Shown here: positions 15,875 to 24,810 of the stretch, piece after piece
How the letters are laid out: each line of letters begins with the position of its first letter
How positions within the stretch are numbered: position 1 is the stretch's first letter
NCBI GenBank assembly: GCA_021648845.1
Contig: JAKJHY010000023.1
Location: 1-64,000, forward strand
Direction of reading: 5' to 3'
Origin: Mycobacterium sp. MBM
GTDB lineage: Bacteria > Actinomycetota > Actinomycetes > Mycobacteriales > Mycobacteriaceae
Length of the DNA: 64,000 bases
Notes under the pieces: generated by a model
Seen by the model: only the letters and a program-made list of their open reading frames with translations
The model's database searches: none
What the model was told of the DNA's origin: nothing
Made by a program: the position numbers and the translations under genes

Positions 15875-16522
15875 GTGTCAGCCACCTCCCCGCGCCGCTC
15901 CCGCGGCAGACCCGTGGGCGGCGGCAAGACCGCCGAGGAGGCCCGGACCGCACTTCTGGACGCGGCCGAGGAACTGATCCTGGACCGCGGCTTCGGCGCC
16001 TCCACGATGGAGAGCATCGCCGCGCGGGCCGGCTACTCGCGTGCGGCCATCTACCAGCATTTCCCCAACCGGCAGAAGCTGCTGGAAGCCCTCGTGCGAC
16101 GCAAGACCGGACTGCACCAGGCGCAGATCATCGGACGCCTCCCCGAAACATCCGATCTGGCAACACTTCTGGTGGAGAGCCTGGTGATCGTCTCGACAGA
16201 GCTGATCCACGACCCGCTGCTGATGACCCTGTCCGAGCAGACCGAAGACGGCACCATCGCGCACCTGATCGCCAATGTGAGCGGACTGCCCGAACAGATC
16301 GGACAGCTGGTGGCGGCCATCGCCGAACACACCGGATCCGTCTTGCGGCCCGGTCTCGCCCCCGGCGATATCGCGACCTTCCTGGTGACGACGGCACTCA
16401 CCCTGCTGCTCGGCATCGTCCCCGGATCCGACGCCCCCGACACGGCGCGCCGCTACCTGCAGACCTTCGTCATGCCGGCGATCTTGGCCGATCCGCCCGC
16501 GCCCGGTCCGGTCTTCGGGTGA
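15875..16522 (+). CDS. TetR/AcrR-family regulator
   Basis: The 215-residue protein has the TetR helix-turn-helix (about residues 20-70: ARTALLDAAEELILDRGFG, TMESIAARAGYSRAAIYQHFPNRQKLLEAL) and an all-helical ligand domain of about 140 residues. I chose GTG 15875 because AGGACGG precedes it and the protein then begins MSATSPRRSRGRP, usual for the family; an in-frame ATG at 15833 would add 14 residues. It is divergent from the secreted hydrolase and probably represses it and itself through the dyad at 15773-15802. The esterase gene downstream starts 38 bases later and has its own promoter-like box. Confidence 0.85.
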   Translation: MSATSPRRSRGRPVGGGKTAEEARTALLDAAEELILDRGFGASTMESIAARAGYSRAAIYQHFPNRQKLLEALVRRKTGLHQAQIIGRLPETSDLATLLVESLVIVSTELIHDPLLMTLSEQTEDGTIAHLIANVSGLPEQIGQLVAAIAEHTGSVLRPGLAPGDIATFLVTTALTLLLGIVPGSDAPDTARRYLQTFVMPAILADPPAPGPVFG

Positions 16523-16548
16523 CGATTCCTCCAGCGAACCGTGTTCTA

Positions 16549-16554
16549 TACAGT
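16549..16554 (+). promoter_or_regulatory. Leaderless-type -10 box of the Rv0045c-like gene
   Basis: TACAGT is followed by exactly six bases (CGGTTG) and then ATG at 16561. TANNNT placed 6-8 bases before the start codon, with no ribosome-binding site, is the pattern of leaderless mycobacterial genes. Confidence 0.5.
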
Positions 16555-16560
16555 CGGTTG

Positions 16561-17484
16561 ATGGTCTCCGATGACGATCTGCGCGACCTCGACGAATTCG
16601 CCCTGCTCCACGAGAATGCCGAGCAGGCCGGGGTAACCGACATTCCGCCGGCCCAGCGCCTGGACCTCGGCGAGATCAGCGCGGTGAAATGGGGCACCGA
16701 ACCGCCACAGGTGGTCTTCCTGCACGGCGGCGGCCAGAACGCGCACACCTGGGACACCGTCATCCTCGGGCTCGGGCTGCCCGCGCTCGCGCTCGACCTG
16801 CCCGGGCACGGGCGCTCGGCCTGGCGTGCCGACGGCGACTACGGGCCCAAGGTCAACGCCGAGACCGTCAAACCCGTGCTCCGCGACCACGCCCCCGACG
16901 CCCGGCTCGTGGTCGGCATGTCACTGGGCGGGCTCACCGCCTTGCGCATCGCGGCCACCGAACCCACCCTGGTGCGCGAACTGGTCCTCGTCGACGTGAC
17001 ACCGTCTGCCCCCGAACGCCACGAGCAGATGTCGAAGGCCCAGCTCGGCGCGGTGGCCCTGGTGCAGGGCGAGCGCACCTTCCCGTCGTTTGCCGCGATG
17101 CTCGATGTCACCGTCGCGGCCGCACCGCACCGCGACCGGAACTCGTTGCGCCGCGGCGTATTTCACAACGCCAAACAGCTCGATGACGGCACCTGGACCT
17201 GGCGGTACGACACCATGCGCAGGGGCGCCACCGACAAGAGCGCGGGCATGCCGGAATCCTTCACCGGCCTGTGGGAGGACGTTCCCGCCATCACCATGCC
17301 GACCACCCTGGTACGCGGTGCACATTCCCACTTCGTCAACGACGAGGACGCCGCAGCCTTCGCCGCCAATGCGCCCGGGTTCCGGCAGACCCATATCGTC
17401 GAGGGGGCCGGCCACTCGGTCCAAGGTGATCAACCGGGCAAGCTGATCGAGATCCTGCGGGGCATCACGGCGCCCCAACGCTGA
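16561..17484 (+). CDS. Alpha/beta-hydrolase esterase (Rv0045c homologue)
   Basis: This 307-residue serine hydrolase has the oxyanion-hole motif HGGGQNAHTWD (about residues 59-69), the nucleophile elbow GMSLGG (Ser about 124) and a C-terminal GAGHSVQ with the catalytic His. Rv0045c is a mycobacterial esterase active on short and mid-chain esters; the in vivo substrate is unclear. The start MVSDDDLRDLDEFALL matches that protein closely, which together with the -10 box six bases upstream decides for ATG 16561 over a GTG at 16519. Its last 20 bases overlap the convergent gene at 17465. Confidence 0.9.
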   Translation: MVSDDDLRDLDEFALLHENAEQAGVTDIPPAQRLDLGEISAVKWGTEPPQVVFLHGGGQNAHTWDTVILGLGLPALALDLPGHGRSAWRADGDYGPKVNAETVKPVLRDHAPDARLVVGMSLGGLTALRIAATEPTLVRELVLVDVTPSAPERHEQMSKAQLGAVALVQGERTFPSFAAMLDVTVAAAPHRDRNSLRRGVFHNAKQLDDGTWTWRYDTMRRGATDKSAGMPESFTGLWEDVPAITMPTTLVRGAHSHFVNDEDAAAFAANAPGFRQTHIVEGAGHSVQGDQPGKLIEILRGITAPQR

Positions 17485-19144
17485 CCGGCACCACCACGAT
17501 GTAGCCGATATCGCGCAGGACACCCACCTCGATCGCACTGAGCTCCCGGACACCGGGCCCGGTACCGGTCTGGGCGTTCATCAGCAGCGCGCCGTCCAGG
17601 GTGAAGGTCGCGTCGTCGGTGTGGCTGCCCGAGCTGCCCTCCTCCCACGGATTCGGGCTGTAGAACGGCACGAATCCGCCGTAGGCCGCCGTGGCATTGC
17701 GGCCGCCGAAGTACAGCTTGCCCGCCTGGCCGGTGAGGATGGGATCGAAATCGGTGTCCCATTCGAAGCGGCGGTTGATCGGGCGGTCCCCGTCCTCGTT
17801 GACCAGGTACCTGTCCAGGGTCGTCCAATAGTTGTTGTCGTTGTCGCCCGATTCGCCGGTCAGGGACAGGAACCCGAACGAGTGCAGCAGTTCGTGCATG
17901 GCCGTCGACCGGAAGTCGAATTCATTGGCACCGACCGACTCGCCCAATCCCCACGCGGTGCCGAAGTTCCAGGTGATCCGCCCGTCGGCCGCCGCGCCGT
18001 TCGCGTCGACGCCGGTGGCCAGCTTGTGCTGGACCACCGTGTCCCAGAAGCCGGGGTCGGTGCTGATCAGGCTGCTGCCCGCGGAGGCCAGCGTCCGCGA
18101 ATCCGGGTTGTCCTGGCCGCGTACGGCATAGCTGAGCACGACGGGGTTCAGCACGCGGAAATAGAGGACGAGGGCATCGGCGGCGTCTTGCAGCGCCTGG
18201 CGGCGCTCGGGCGTCCAATGGTCGGCGCCCTCGGTGTAGTCGAAGGCGAAGGCGATCGCACCCTGGTTGATCAAGGACCGCAGCGGGTTACTGCCCACCG
18301 GGCGCAACGGTTCCAGGAGGTTGGTGTGGAACCCGATATCGATCGCGGTGACCCGGAAGGCGTCCACGCCGTCGAAGTCGTCACCGGGCGTGTAGGTGAA
18401 GGTGCCGTCGCTGCCGATCTGCACGGTCCCGGATTTGGGTCCGCGGGTCAGCACATAGATCAGCTTGTCGCCGTCGGGATCATGGGCGCCCAGCGTTCCG
18501 GTCACCGGGCCGTCGAGCACACCAGTGATCTGGACCGGGTCGATGGTCGGTGCCTGGTTGAAGAACGTGCGGCGGATCGCGTAGAAGGACGCCTCCAGCT
18601 GATCCTTGGTCCGCTCCGAGGTCTGCAGCGACTCGATCCAGGCCAGACTGTCGGCGCTCCAGGCCTCCAGGGACCGGGCCACCCAGCGCTGATACGGACT
18701 CTGCCACGACCGGGTGGGTGACGGCACGGGCGCCGAGACAGGCTCTGCCGCAGCGGCGCTCACGGTGTCGGCGCCGGCCGCCGGGGCCTGTGTGACATCA
18801 CGTTCGGGCCGATCGGCGTCCAGGGCTGCAGCATCGCCGGCCTCGTCTTCGATCGTGTCGTCGATCTCGTCGTTCTTGGCGCGCTCGTCGCTGTCCGTGG
18901 CGCGTTGCGGGCGCCGGGCTTCGGCCGCCGACCGGACCGTCCGCACCGAGCGCACCGACCGCGCGCCATCGGATCCCGATGCGCCGGAGGCCGCCGACGA
19001 TGTGCCGGTGGCATCCGCCGCGGCGACACCCGTCGGCGGCCCGGCGATCGACAGTCCCCACAACGCGGCACCCATCCCGGCCGACGCCGCACCGAGTTGC
19101 AGCCAACGGCGGACGGCGAATCCCTCAGCGCGGCGAACCGACAT
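17465..19144 (-). CDS. Secreted HExxH protein with a cadherin/Ig-like domain
   Basis: The 559-residue protein has a signal peptide (1 to about 43), a long Ala/Ser/Asp/Glu-rich linker (about 44-130), a domain with DPDGDKLIYVLTRGPKSG and FTYTPGDDFDG (about 200-265) of the bacterial cadherin/Ig-like (VCBS-type) repeat class, and a C-terminal region with HELLHSFGF (His417, Glu418, His421). HExxHxxGF is the core of a metzincin-type zinc site, but the third His expected at residue 427 is Ser, so the third ligand would have to come from elsewhere. It may be a secreted metallopeptidase. The ATG at 19142-19144 precedes a normal twin-Arg-free signal peptide. The gene is convergent with and overlaps the esterase. 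Confidence 0.75.
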   Translation of the reverse strand: MSVRRAEGFAVRRWLQLGAASAGMGAALWGLSIAGPPTGVAAADATGTSSAASGASGSDGARSVRSVRTVRSAAEARRPQRATDSDERAKNDEIDDTIEDEAGDAAALDADRPERDVTQAPAAGADTVSAAAAEPVSAPVPSPTRSWQSPYQRWVARSLEAWSADSLAWIESLQTSERTKDQLEASFYAIRRTFFNQAPTIDPVQITGVLDGPVTGTLGAHDPDGDKLIYVLTRGPKSGTVQIGSDGTFTYTPGDDFDGVDAFRVTAIDIGFHTNLLEPLRPVGSNPLRSLINQGAIAFAFDYTEGADHWTPERRQALQDAADALVLYFRVLNPVVLSYAVRGQDNPDSRTLASAGSSLISTDPGFWDTVVQHKLATGVDANGAAADGRITWNFGTAWGLGESVGANEFDFRSTAMHELLHSFGFLSLTGESGDNDNNYWTTLDRYLVNEDGDRPINRRFEWDTDFDPILTGQAGKLYFGGRNATAAYGGFVPFYSPNPWEEGSSGSHTDDATFTLDGALLMNAQTGTGPGVRELSAIEVGVLRDIGYIVVVPVSVGAP

Positions 19145-19370
19145 ATTTGACCCCCTCGTCAATAGGTGTATCGGGACTGTACGCCGGCGCTCACCGCGGC
19201 GGCAGCAAATTCCGTGATGAGGCAAACATTGCGTTCCGTGGACCACACCGCGGCTCCGTCGACCGCCGTTAACCTGCTGCTTGCCTTCTGCTAGTCCGGC
19301 TCCCGTACCTTCCCCGTCGAACCGGCGTCCAGCCCACGCCGGCATCTCCAGGGGAAGGACCCGCGCAGCC
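19145..19370. other. Divergent promoter region of the HExxH protein and PhoX genes
   Basis: This 226-bp gap separates two divergent genes for exported proteins. It is slightly less GC-rich than its flanks around 19195-19300. GGGGAAGGA near 19350 is a ribosome-binding site for the PhoX gene, about 12 bases before its ATG. I see no clear operator. Confidence 0.4.
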
Positions 19371-21437
19371 ATGGCGCTCATACCGTTGAATCTCTTTGTC
19401 GCGCACCAGGGACGCTCGTCGCGCCAGCATGTCACCTGCCGCTACCGGTGCGGCGATGCGTGCTCGAAGCCGGTGCCCAACACCAGCGACAACGAGTACT
19501 TCGGCGACGTCATGGCGACCGTGTCCCGGCGAGCCGCACTCAAATCCGCGGGCATCGCCGTGCTGGCCGTCGGTGCCGGTTCGGCGCTGGCCGCCTGCTC
19601 GACGAACGGATCCGACACCGCCGCAACATCGTCGAGCAGCACCGCGCCCGCCGACCCACCCACCCCGGCCGGCATGAACTTCACCGCGGTGGCACCCAAC
19701 AGCGAGGACGCCGTCGTCATCCCCGAGGGTTACCGGCAGGCGGTGGTGATCAGCTGGGGCGACCCGGTACTGCCCGGCGCCCCGGTCTTCGACGTGAACC
19801 GGCAGACCGCCGCCGCGCAACGCCAGCAGTTCGGGTTCAACAACGATTTCGCCGGTCTGCTGCCGATCGAGGGCACACCGAACCGGTTCCTGTTGGTCAC
19901 CAACCACGAATACACCACCGAGCAGTTCATGCATCCCGGCTATGACGCCGACAACCCGACCCGCGAACAGTTCGAGATCGCCGTTGCCGCGCATGGCCTT
20001 TCGGTGGTCGAGGTGGAACGTACCCCGGACGGCCTGCGCCCGGTGATGGGCCGCTACAACCGCCGCATCACCGCCGACACCCCGTTCACGATCGTCGGCC
20101 CCGCAGCCGGCGCCGACGTCCTCAAAACCGCCGCCGACCCGACCGGGCGCACCGTACTGGGTACGGTCAACAACTGCTCCGGCGGCGTGACACCCTGGGG
20201 CACCATCCTTTCCGGAGAAGAGAACTTCAACGCCTACTTCGGCGCCCCGGAGGGTGCGACCGTACCGACCGGACCGGACACCGAACGGCTCGAGCGCTAC
20301 GGCGTCGCCGTCGAACCCAGCGAACGCAAGTGGGAGAACTTCGACCCACGCTTCGACCTCACCCAGACGCCCAACGAGGTGAACAGATTCGGCTACGTCG
20401 TCGAACTCAACCCCTGGGACCCGGCGTCACCGCCGATCAAGCACACCGCAATGGGACGGTTCAAGCACGAGGCCGCCACCGTGCACGTCACCGACGACGG
20501 GACCGTCGTGGCCTACAGCGGCGATGACGAGCGCTTCGACTACATGTACAAGTTCGTGTCGGACAAGAAGATTCAGCCCGGCAACACGGCGCACAACATG
20601 ACCATCCTCGACGAGGGCACGCTCTACGTCGCCAAGCTCACCAGCGATGTCCCGGCCGGCGAGATCGACGGCTCGGGCACGCTACCCGCGGCCGGCAAGT
20701 TCGCCGGCACCGGTACCTGGATCCCGCTGCTGCGCTCCGGTCCCGACGGAAAGGCCGAATCGCTGGTCGACGGGATGAACGCGCAGGAGGTCGCGGTGTT
20801 CACCCGGTTCGCCGGCGACAAGGCCGGTGCCACCAAGATGGACCGGCCCGAGGACTTCGAAGCCAACCCGAAGAGCGGCAAGGTGTACGTGGCGCTGACC
20901 AACAACACCAAGCGCGGCGCCGAAGGCCAGGCCGGCCCGGATGCCGCCAACCCGCGCAACGACAACAAGAACGGCCAGGTCCTGGAGATCACCGATGACC
21001 ACACCGGCACCGACTTCACCTGGGAGCTGCTGTTGGTGTGCGGTGACCCGGAAGCGGCCGACACCTACTTCGGTGGGTTCGACAAGACCAAGGTCAGCCC
21101 GATCAGCTGCCCGGACAACCTTGCCTTCGACAGCCACGGCAACCTGTGGGTGTCGACCGACGGCAACGCCCTGGACTCCAACGACGGGCTGTTCGCGGTC
21201 TCCCTGGACGGGCCCACCCGCGGCCTGACCAAACAGTTCCTGACCGTGCCGCTCGGCGCCGAGACCTGCGGACCGGTGGTGACCGACGACCTCGTCACCG
21301 TGTGCGTGCAGCATCCGGGTGAGAACGACGACAACAGCATCGACGACCCGCTCTCGCGCTGGCCCGAGGGCGGTAACGGCACCGCCAAGCCGTCGGTGGT
21401 CGCGGTGTGGCGGGACAACGGCAACATCGGCGTGTGA
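19371..21437 (+). CDS. PhoX-family (DUF839) Tat-exported phosphatase-like protein
   Basis: The 688-residue protein belongs to the PhoX/DUF839 family of calcium- and iron-dependent beta-propeller alkaline phosphatases: TPWGTILSGEENFNAYFG, GRFKHEAATVHV, DDERFDYMYKFVS, PDNLAFDSHGNLWVSTDGN. It has the twin-Arg motif SRRAALK (52-58) ahead of a hydrophobic stretch ending LAAC (Cys76), which reads as a Tat lipoprotein signal. A conserved segment CRYRCGDACSKPVPNTSDN (23-41) precedes the signal, giving an unusually long n-region; I recall this as a family trait. A shorter start at an in-frame ATG (codon 48) cannot be excluded. Likely role is phosphate release outside the membrane. Confidence 0.87.
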   Translation: MALIPLNLFVAHQGRSSRQHVTCRYRCGDACSKPVPNTSDNEYFGDVMATVSRRAALKSAGIAVLAVGAGSALAACSTNGSDTAATSSSSTAPADPPTPAGMNFTAVAPNSEDAVVIPEGYRQAVVISWGDPVLPGAPVFDVNRQTAAAQRQQFGFNNDFAGLLPIEGTPNRFLLVTNHEYTTEQFMHPGYDADNPTREQFEIAVAAHGLSVVEVERTPDGLRPVMGRYNRRITADTPFTIVGPAAGADVLKTAADPTGRTVLGTVNNCSGGVTPWGTILSGEENFNAYFGAPEGATVPTGPDTERLERYGVAVEPSERKWENFDPRFDLTQTPNEVNRFGYVVELNPWDPASPPIKHTAMGRFKHEAATVHVTDDGTVVAYSGDDERFDYMYKFVSDKKIQPGNTAHNMTILDEGTLYVAKLTSDVPAGEIDGSGTLPAAGKFAGTGTWIPLLRSGPDGKAESLVDGMNAQEVAVFTRFAGDKAGATKMDRPEDFEANPKSGKVYVALTNNTKRGAEGQAGPDAANPRNDNKNGQVLEITDDHTGTDFTWELLLVCGDPEAADTYFGGFDKTKVSPISCPDNLAFDSHGNLWVSTDGNALDSNDGLFAVSLDGPTRGLTKQFLTVPLGAETCGPVVTDDLVTVCVQHPGENDDNSIDDPLSRWPEGGNGTAKPSVVAVWRDNGNIGV

Positions 21438-21482
21438 GCGCCGGCATGTGATTACGGCCGCGGACCGGGTATTGGTGGATAC

Positions 21483-22283
21483 ATGACCTCATCGCTACCC
21501 GTCCGCATCGCCGTCCAACTGCAGCCCCAGCACTCCCCCACCTACGGCCACATCCGTGACGCGGTACGCCGGGCCGAGGACATCGGCGTCGACGTCGCCT
21601 TCAACTGGGATCACTTCTTCCCGCTCTACGGCGACCCCGACGGCCCGCACTACGAGTGCTGGACGATGCTGGCGGCGTGGGCCGAGCAGACCTCGCGCAT
21701 CGAGATCGGCGCCCTGGTCAGCTGCAACTCCTACCGCAACCCGGAGCTGCTCGCCGATATGGCCCGCACCGTCGACAACATCTCCGACGGCCGGCTGATC
21801 CTCGGCATCGGATCGGGCTGGAAACAGAAAGACTACGACGAGTACGGCTACGAGTTCGGCACCGCCGGCGGCCGTCTCGACGACCTGGCCGCCGCGCTGC
21901 CGCGCATCGAATCGCGACTGGCGAAGCTCAATCCTGCTCCGCTACGCGATATCCCGATCCTGATCGGCGGGCAGGGCAAGCGCAAGACGCTACGCCTGGT
22001 CGCCGAACACGCACACATCTGGCACGGATTCACCGACGCGGACACCTACCCCGGGCTGGCCGAGGTGCTCGACGGGCACTGTGCCGAGGTCGGCCGCGAC
22101 CCCGGCGCCATCGAGCGCTCCTCGGGTGTTCCGGAGAAAAGTGTGGCCGCCGCGATCGCCGGCGCCGAGTCGCTCGTCGGGCTGGGTGTGACGCTGTTGA
22201 CGGTCGGCGTGAACGGACCGGACTATGACCTCACCATTGCCGAGGCACTGGTCAAGTGGCGCGACGAACGGGCCGCCGGCTGA
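21483..22283 (+). CDS. LLM-class (luciferase-like) F420/FMN oxidoreductase (Rv0044c homologue)
   Basis: The 266-residue protein is a luciferase-like TIM barrel: AFNWDHFFPLYGDPDGPHYE, TSRIEIGALVSCNSYRNPELLADMARTVD, SDGRLILGIGSGWKQKDYDEYGYEFGT. This sequence class (TIGR03854-like) generally uses coenzyme F420 in mycobacteria. The substrate is not known. It is followed 49 bases later by a GntR regulator in the same direction, the order seen for Rv0044c-Rv0043c in M. tuberculosis, so the regulator may respond to its substrate. Confidence 0.88.
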   Translation: MTSSLPVRIAVQLQPQHSPTYGHIRDAVRRAEDIGVDVAFNWDHFFPLYGDPDGPHYECWTMLAAWAEQTSRIEIGALVSCNSYRNPELLADMARTVDNISDGRLILGIGSGWKQKDYDEYGYEFGTAGGRLDDLAAALPRIESRLAKLNPAPLRDIPILIGGQGKRKTLRLVAEHAHIWHGFTDADTYPGLAEVLDGHCAEVGRDPGAIERSSGVPEKSVAAAIAGAESLVGLGVTLLTVGVNGPDYDLTIAEALVKWRDERAAG

Positions 22284-22332
22284 CCCGCAAGCCACCCACC
22301 GCGGGCAGTCGGCGTGAGACACTTCACCCGCT

Positions 22333-23007
22333 ATGCCCAAGAGGTACGGGGTCAAAGAGAAGGACCTGGTCATCACCCATGTGGTGACCTCGATCCTGAC
22401 CGGGAAACTTCGGTCGGGTGATCGGCTGGACCGCAACGAAATCGCCGAGGACCTCGGAATCAGCCGGGTCCCGGTGCAGGAAGCGGTGGTGCAACTCGAG
22501 CACGACGGGATCGTCTCGACGCAGTATCACCGCGGGGCCTTCCTGCACCGCTTCGACGGCAGCGTGCTGGGCGAACACTACGAGCTCTACGGTGTGCTCA
22601 ACGGCATCGCCGCAGCGCGGGCCGCCGCCGACGGGGAGACCGAACTACACACCACGCTGCGGGTACTGACCGCGGGCCTGCGCAGCAGCCGGGACACCCG
22701 CGGTTTCCACGAGACCGCCTGGCAGTACCGGCAGGCCATCACCGAGGCCCACGCCGGGCCACGTCTGCAGGCCGCGATCGGGGCCGCACAAACCTTCATC
22801 CCGCGGTCCTTCTGGTCTGCTCACCTCGACGCACCCGCGGAGTTGCTGGAGCACTACGAGGCCGAGACCGCGGCGATCACCGGTCGGGACCCGGCGGCGG
22901 CGCGGGCCGCCTGCGCTGCGACCGCCGCGCTGATGGGGCGGATCATGTGCGGCGAGTTGGTGCGCCGCGGCGTGTTGGAGGGACCCGTTGCGTTCGAAAC
23001 GAGCTGA
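22333..23007 (+). CDS. GntR-family (FadR-type) regulator (Rv0043c homologue)
   Basis: The 224-residue protein has an N-terminal winged helix (VVTSILTGKLRSGDRLDRNEIAEDLGISRVPVQEAVVQLEHDG) and an FCD-type helical ligand domain (about residues 80-215), where several His and Glu/Asp residues (FHETAWQYRQAITEAH) are placed as in metal-binding FadR members. Typical ligands are small carboxylates. It lies downstream of the LLM oxidoreductase and 39 bases upstream of the ABC transporter, either of which it could control. Confidence 0.87.
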   Translation: MPKRYGVKEKDLVITHVVTSILTGKLRSGDRLDRNEIAEDLGISRVPVQEAVVQLEHDGIVSTQYHRGAFLHRFDGSVLGEHYELYGVLNGIAAARAAADGETELHTTLRVLTAGLRSSRDTRGFHETAWQYRQAITEAHAGPRLQAAIGAAQTFIPRSFWSAHLDAPAELLEHYEAETAAITGRDPAAARAACAATAALMGRIMCGELVRRGVLEGPVAFETS

Positions 23008-23034
23008 AGGCTTCGACCGCACCGACGCACCGAC

Positions 23035-23040
23035 TAGCTT
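23035..23040 (+). promoter_or_regulatory. Leaderless-type -10 box of the ABC transporter operon
   Basis: TAGCTT is followed by six bases (TTTGCC) and ATG at 23047. No ribosome-binding site is present, so the transporter mRNA probably starts at its AUG. Confidence 0.5.
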
Positions 23041-23046
23041 TTTGCC

Positions 23047-24810
23047 ATGACCTCGTTGCTCCGCCGCGCGCTGCATCCAGTGCTGGCGCTCCTGCTCGCC
23101 ATGCTGGCCTGCTCGATCGGGCTGGCCGCGCCGGCCTCGGCCGACCAGTGCGCGCCCCCCGGGATCGACAGTGCCAGCGCCCTGCCGACGAATCTGGCCG
23201 CGGCCGCGCAGGGCCCCGGCGCCGACAAGTACACGACCGACGGCGTGGCGCCGCTGGGCTCCGTCGACATCGCCGCACTGGGCCTGGCTACACCCGGGGT
23301 GCTGACCGTGGGCACGCTGTCCGATGCACCACCGAGCATCTGCATCAACGCGGCCGGCCAGTTCACCGGGTTCGACAACGAACTGCTGCGGGCCATCGCC
23401 GAGAAACTGGGACTGCGGATCAGCTTCGTGGGCACCGACTTCTCCGGGCTGCTGGCCCAGGTCGCTTCCGGGCGCTTCGATGTCGGTTCGTCCTCCATCA
23501 CCACCACCGACGCCCGCCGTCAAACCGTCGGGTTCACCAACGGCTATGACTTCGGCTATTTCTCGTTGGTGGTGCCGACGGGATCGCCGATCAACAGCTT
23601 CTCCCAGCTGACCGCCGGCCAGCGCATCGGCGTCGTGCAGGGCACCGTGCAGGAGGCCTATGTGGTGGACTCCCTGGGTCTTGATCCGGTGAAGTTCCCG
23701 GACTACAACACCGTGTACGCCAGCCTCAAGACCGGCCAGATCGACGCCTGGGTGGCCCCGTCCCAGCAGGCCGTCGGCACCGTGCAGCCCGGCGATCAGG
23801 CCACCATCATCGAGAACACGTTCAGCCTCGACAATTTCGTGGCATACGCCGTCGCCAAGCAGAACACGCCGCTGATCGACGCGCTCAACGCCGGCCTGGA
23901 TGCGGTGATCGCCGACGGAACCTGGGCCCGGCTCTACACGGAGTGGGTGCCGCGGGCACTGCCGCCGGGCTGGAAACCCGGCTCCAAAGCCGCACCGGCA
24001 CCCCAACTTCCGGACTTCGCGGCGATCGCCGCCGAACGCCCTGCGGCCACCGACCAGAGTGCACCGCCGGCGCCCCGATCCGTGCTGGGCCAGCTGTCGG
24101 ACTCGTTCCTGAATTGGGATCTGTACCGGCAGGCCATCCCCGACCTGTTCACCACGGGCTTGCCGAACACGTTGATCCTCACCGCCGGCGCGGCGGTGAT
24201 CGGTGTCGTTTTGGGACTGCTGCTGGCCGTCGCCGGGATCTCCCGCTCGCGACTGCTGCGCTGGCCGGCCCGGGTCTACACCGACATCTTCCGCGGCCTG
24301 CCCGAGGTGGTGATCATCCTCGTCATCGGACTGGGCATCGGACCGATCGTCGGCGGCCTGACCGGTAACAATCCCTACCCGCTCGGCATCGCCGCGCTGG
24401 GGCTGATGTCGGCGGCCTACGTCGGCGAGATCTTCCGCTCCGGGATCCAGAGCGTCGAGTCCGGACAGATGGAAGCGTCCCGGGCACTGGGATTCAGCTA
24501 CTCGTCATCGATGAAGTTGGTGATCATCCCGCAGGGCATCCGACGTGTGCTGCCGGCACTGGTCAATCAATTCATCTCGCTGCTGAAGGCTTCCTCGCTG
24601 GTGTACTTCCTCGGCCTGATCGCCAACCAGCGCGAACTGTTCCAGGTCGGGCGCGACCTCAACGCGCAGACCGGCAACCTGTCCCCGCTGGTGGCCGCAG
24701 GTCTGTTCTACCTGATGTTGACCATCCCGCTCACCCACCTGGTCAACGTGATCGACGCGCGGCTGCGCACCGGGAAACGGCCCGCCCCGATCCAAGAGGA
24801 GATGATCTGA
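23047..24810 (+). CDS. Polar amino-acid ABC transporter, fused binding protein and permease
   Basis: The 587-residue protein joins two usual subunits in one chain. Residues 1-32 are a signal sequence; about 75-305 form a family 3 solute-binding protein (VLTVGTLSDAPPSI, GFDNELLRAIAEKLGLRISFV, DVGSSSITTTDARR); and about 375-575 form a HisM/GlnP-type permease with the EAA-like loop SGQMEASRALGFSYSSSMKLVIIPQGIRR. Such fusions import Gln/Glu or other polar amino acids and are known in actinobacteria and Firmicutes. The ATPase gene follows with a one-base TGATG overlap. Confidence 0.9.
   Translation: MTSLLRRALHPVLALLLAMLACSIGLAAPASADQCAPPGIDSASALPTNLAAAAQGPGADKYTTDGVAPLGSVDIAALGLATPGVLTVGTLSDAPPSICINAAGQFTGFDNELLRAIAEKLGLRISFVGTDFSGLLAQVASGRFDVGSSSITTTDARRQTVGFTNGYDFGYFSLVVPTGSPINSFSQLTAGQRIGVVQGTVQEAYVVDSLGLDPVKFPDYNTVYASLKTGQIDAWVAPSQQAVGTVQPGDQATIIENTFSLDNFVAYAVAKQNTPLIDALNAGLDAVIADGTWARLYTEWVPRALPPGWKPGSKAAPAPQLPDFAAIAAERPAATDQSAPPAPRSVLGQLSDSFLNWDLYRQAIPDLFTTGLPNTLILTAGAAVIGVVLGLLLAVAGISRSRLLRWPARVYTDIFRGLPEVVIILVIGLGIGPIVGGLTGNNPYPLGIAALGLMSAAYVGEIFRSGIQSVESGQMEASRALGFSYSSSMKLVIIPQGIRRVLPALVNQFISLLKASSLVYFLGLIANQRELFQVGRDLNAQTGNLSPLVAAGLFYLMLTIPLTHLVNVIDARLRTGKRPAPIQEEMI

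Noticed and set aside
17621..18721. A 366-residue plus-strand frame inside the HExxH gene
   Set aside because: The minus-strand frame has a signal peptide, domain motifs and a zinc-binding motif; the plus-strand frame has none.
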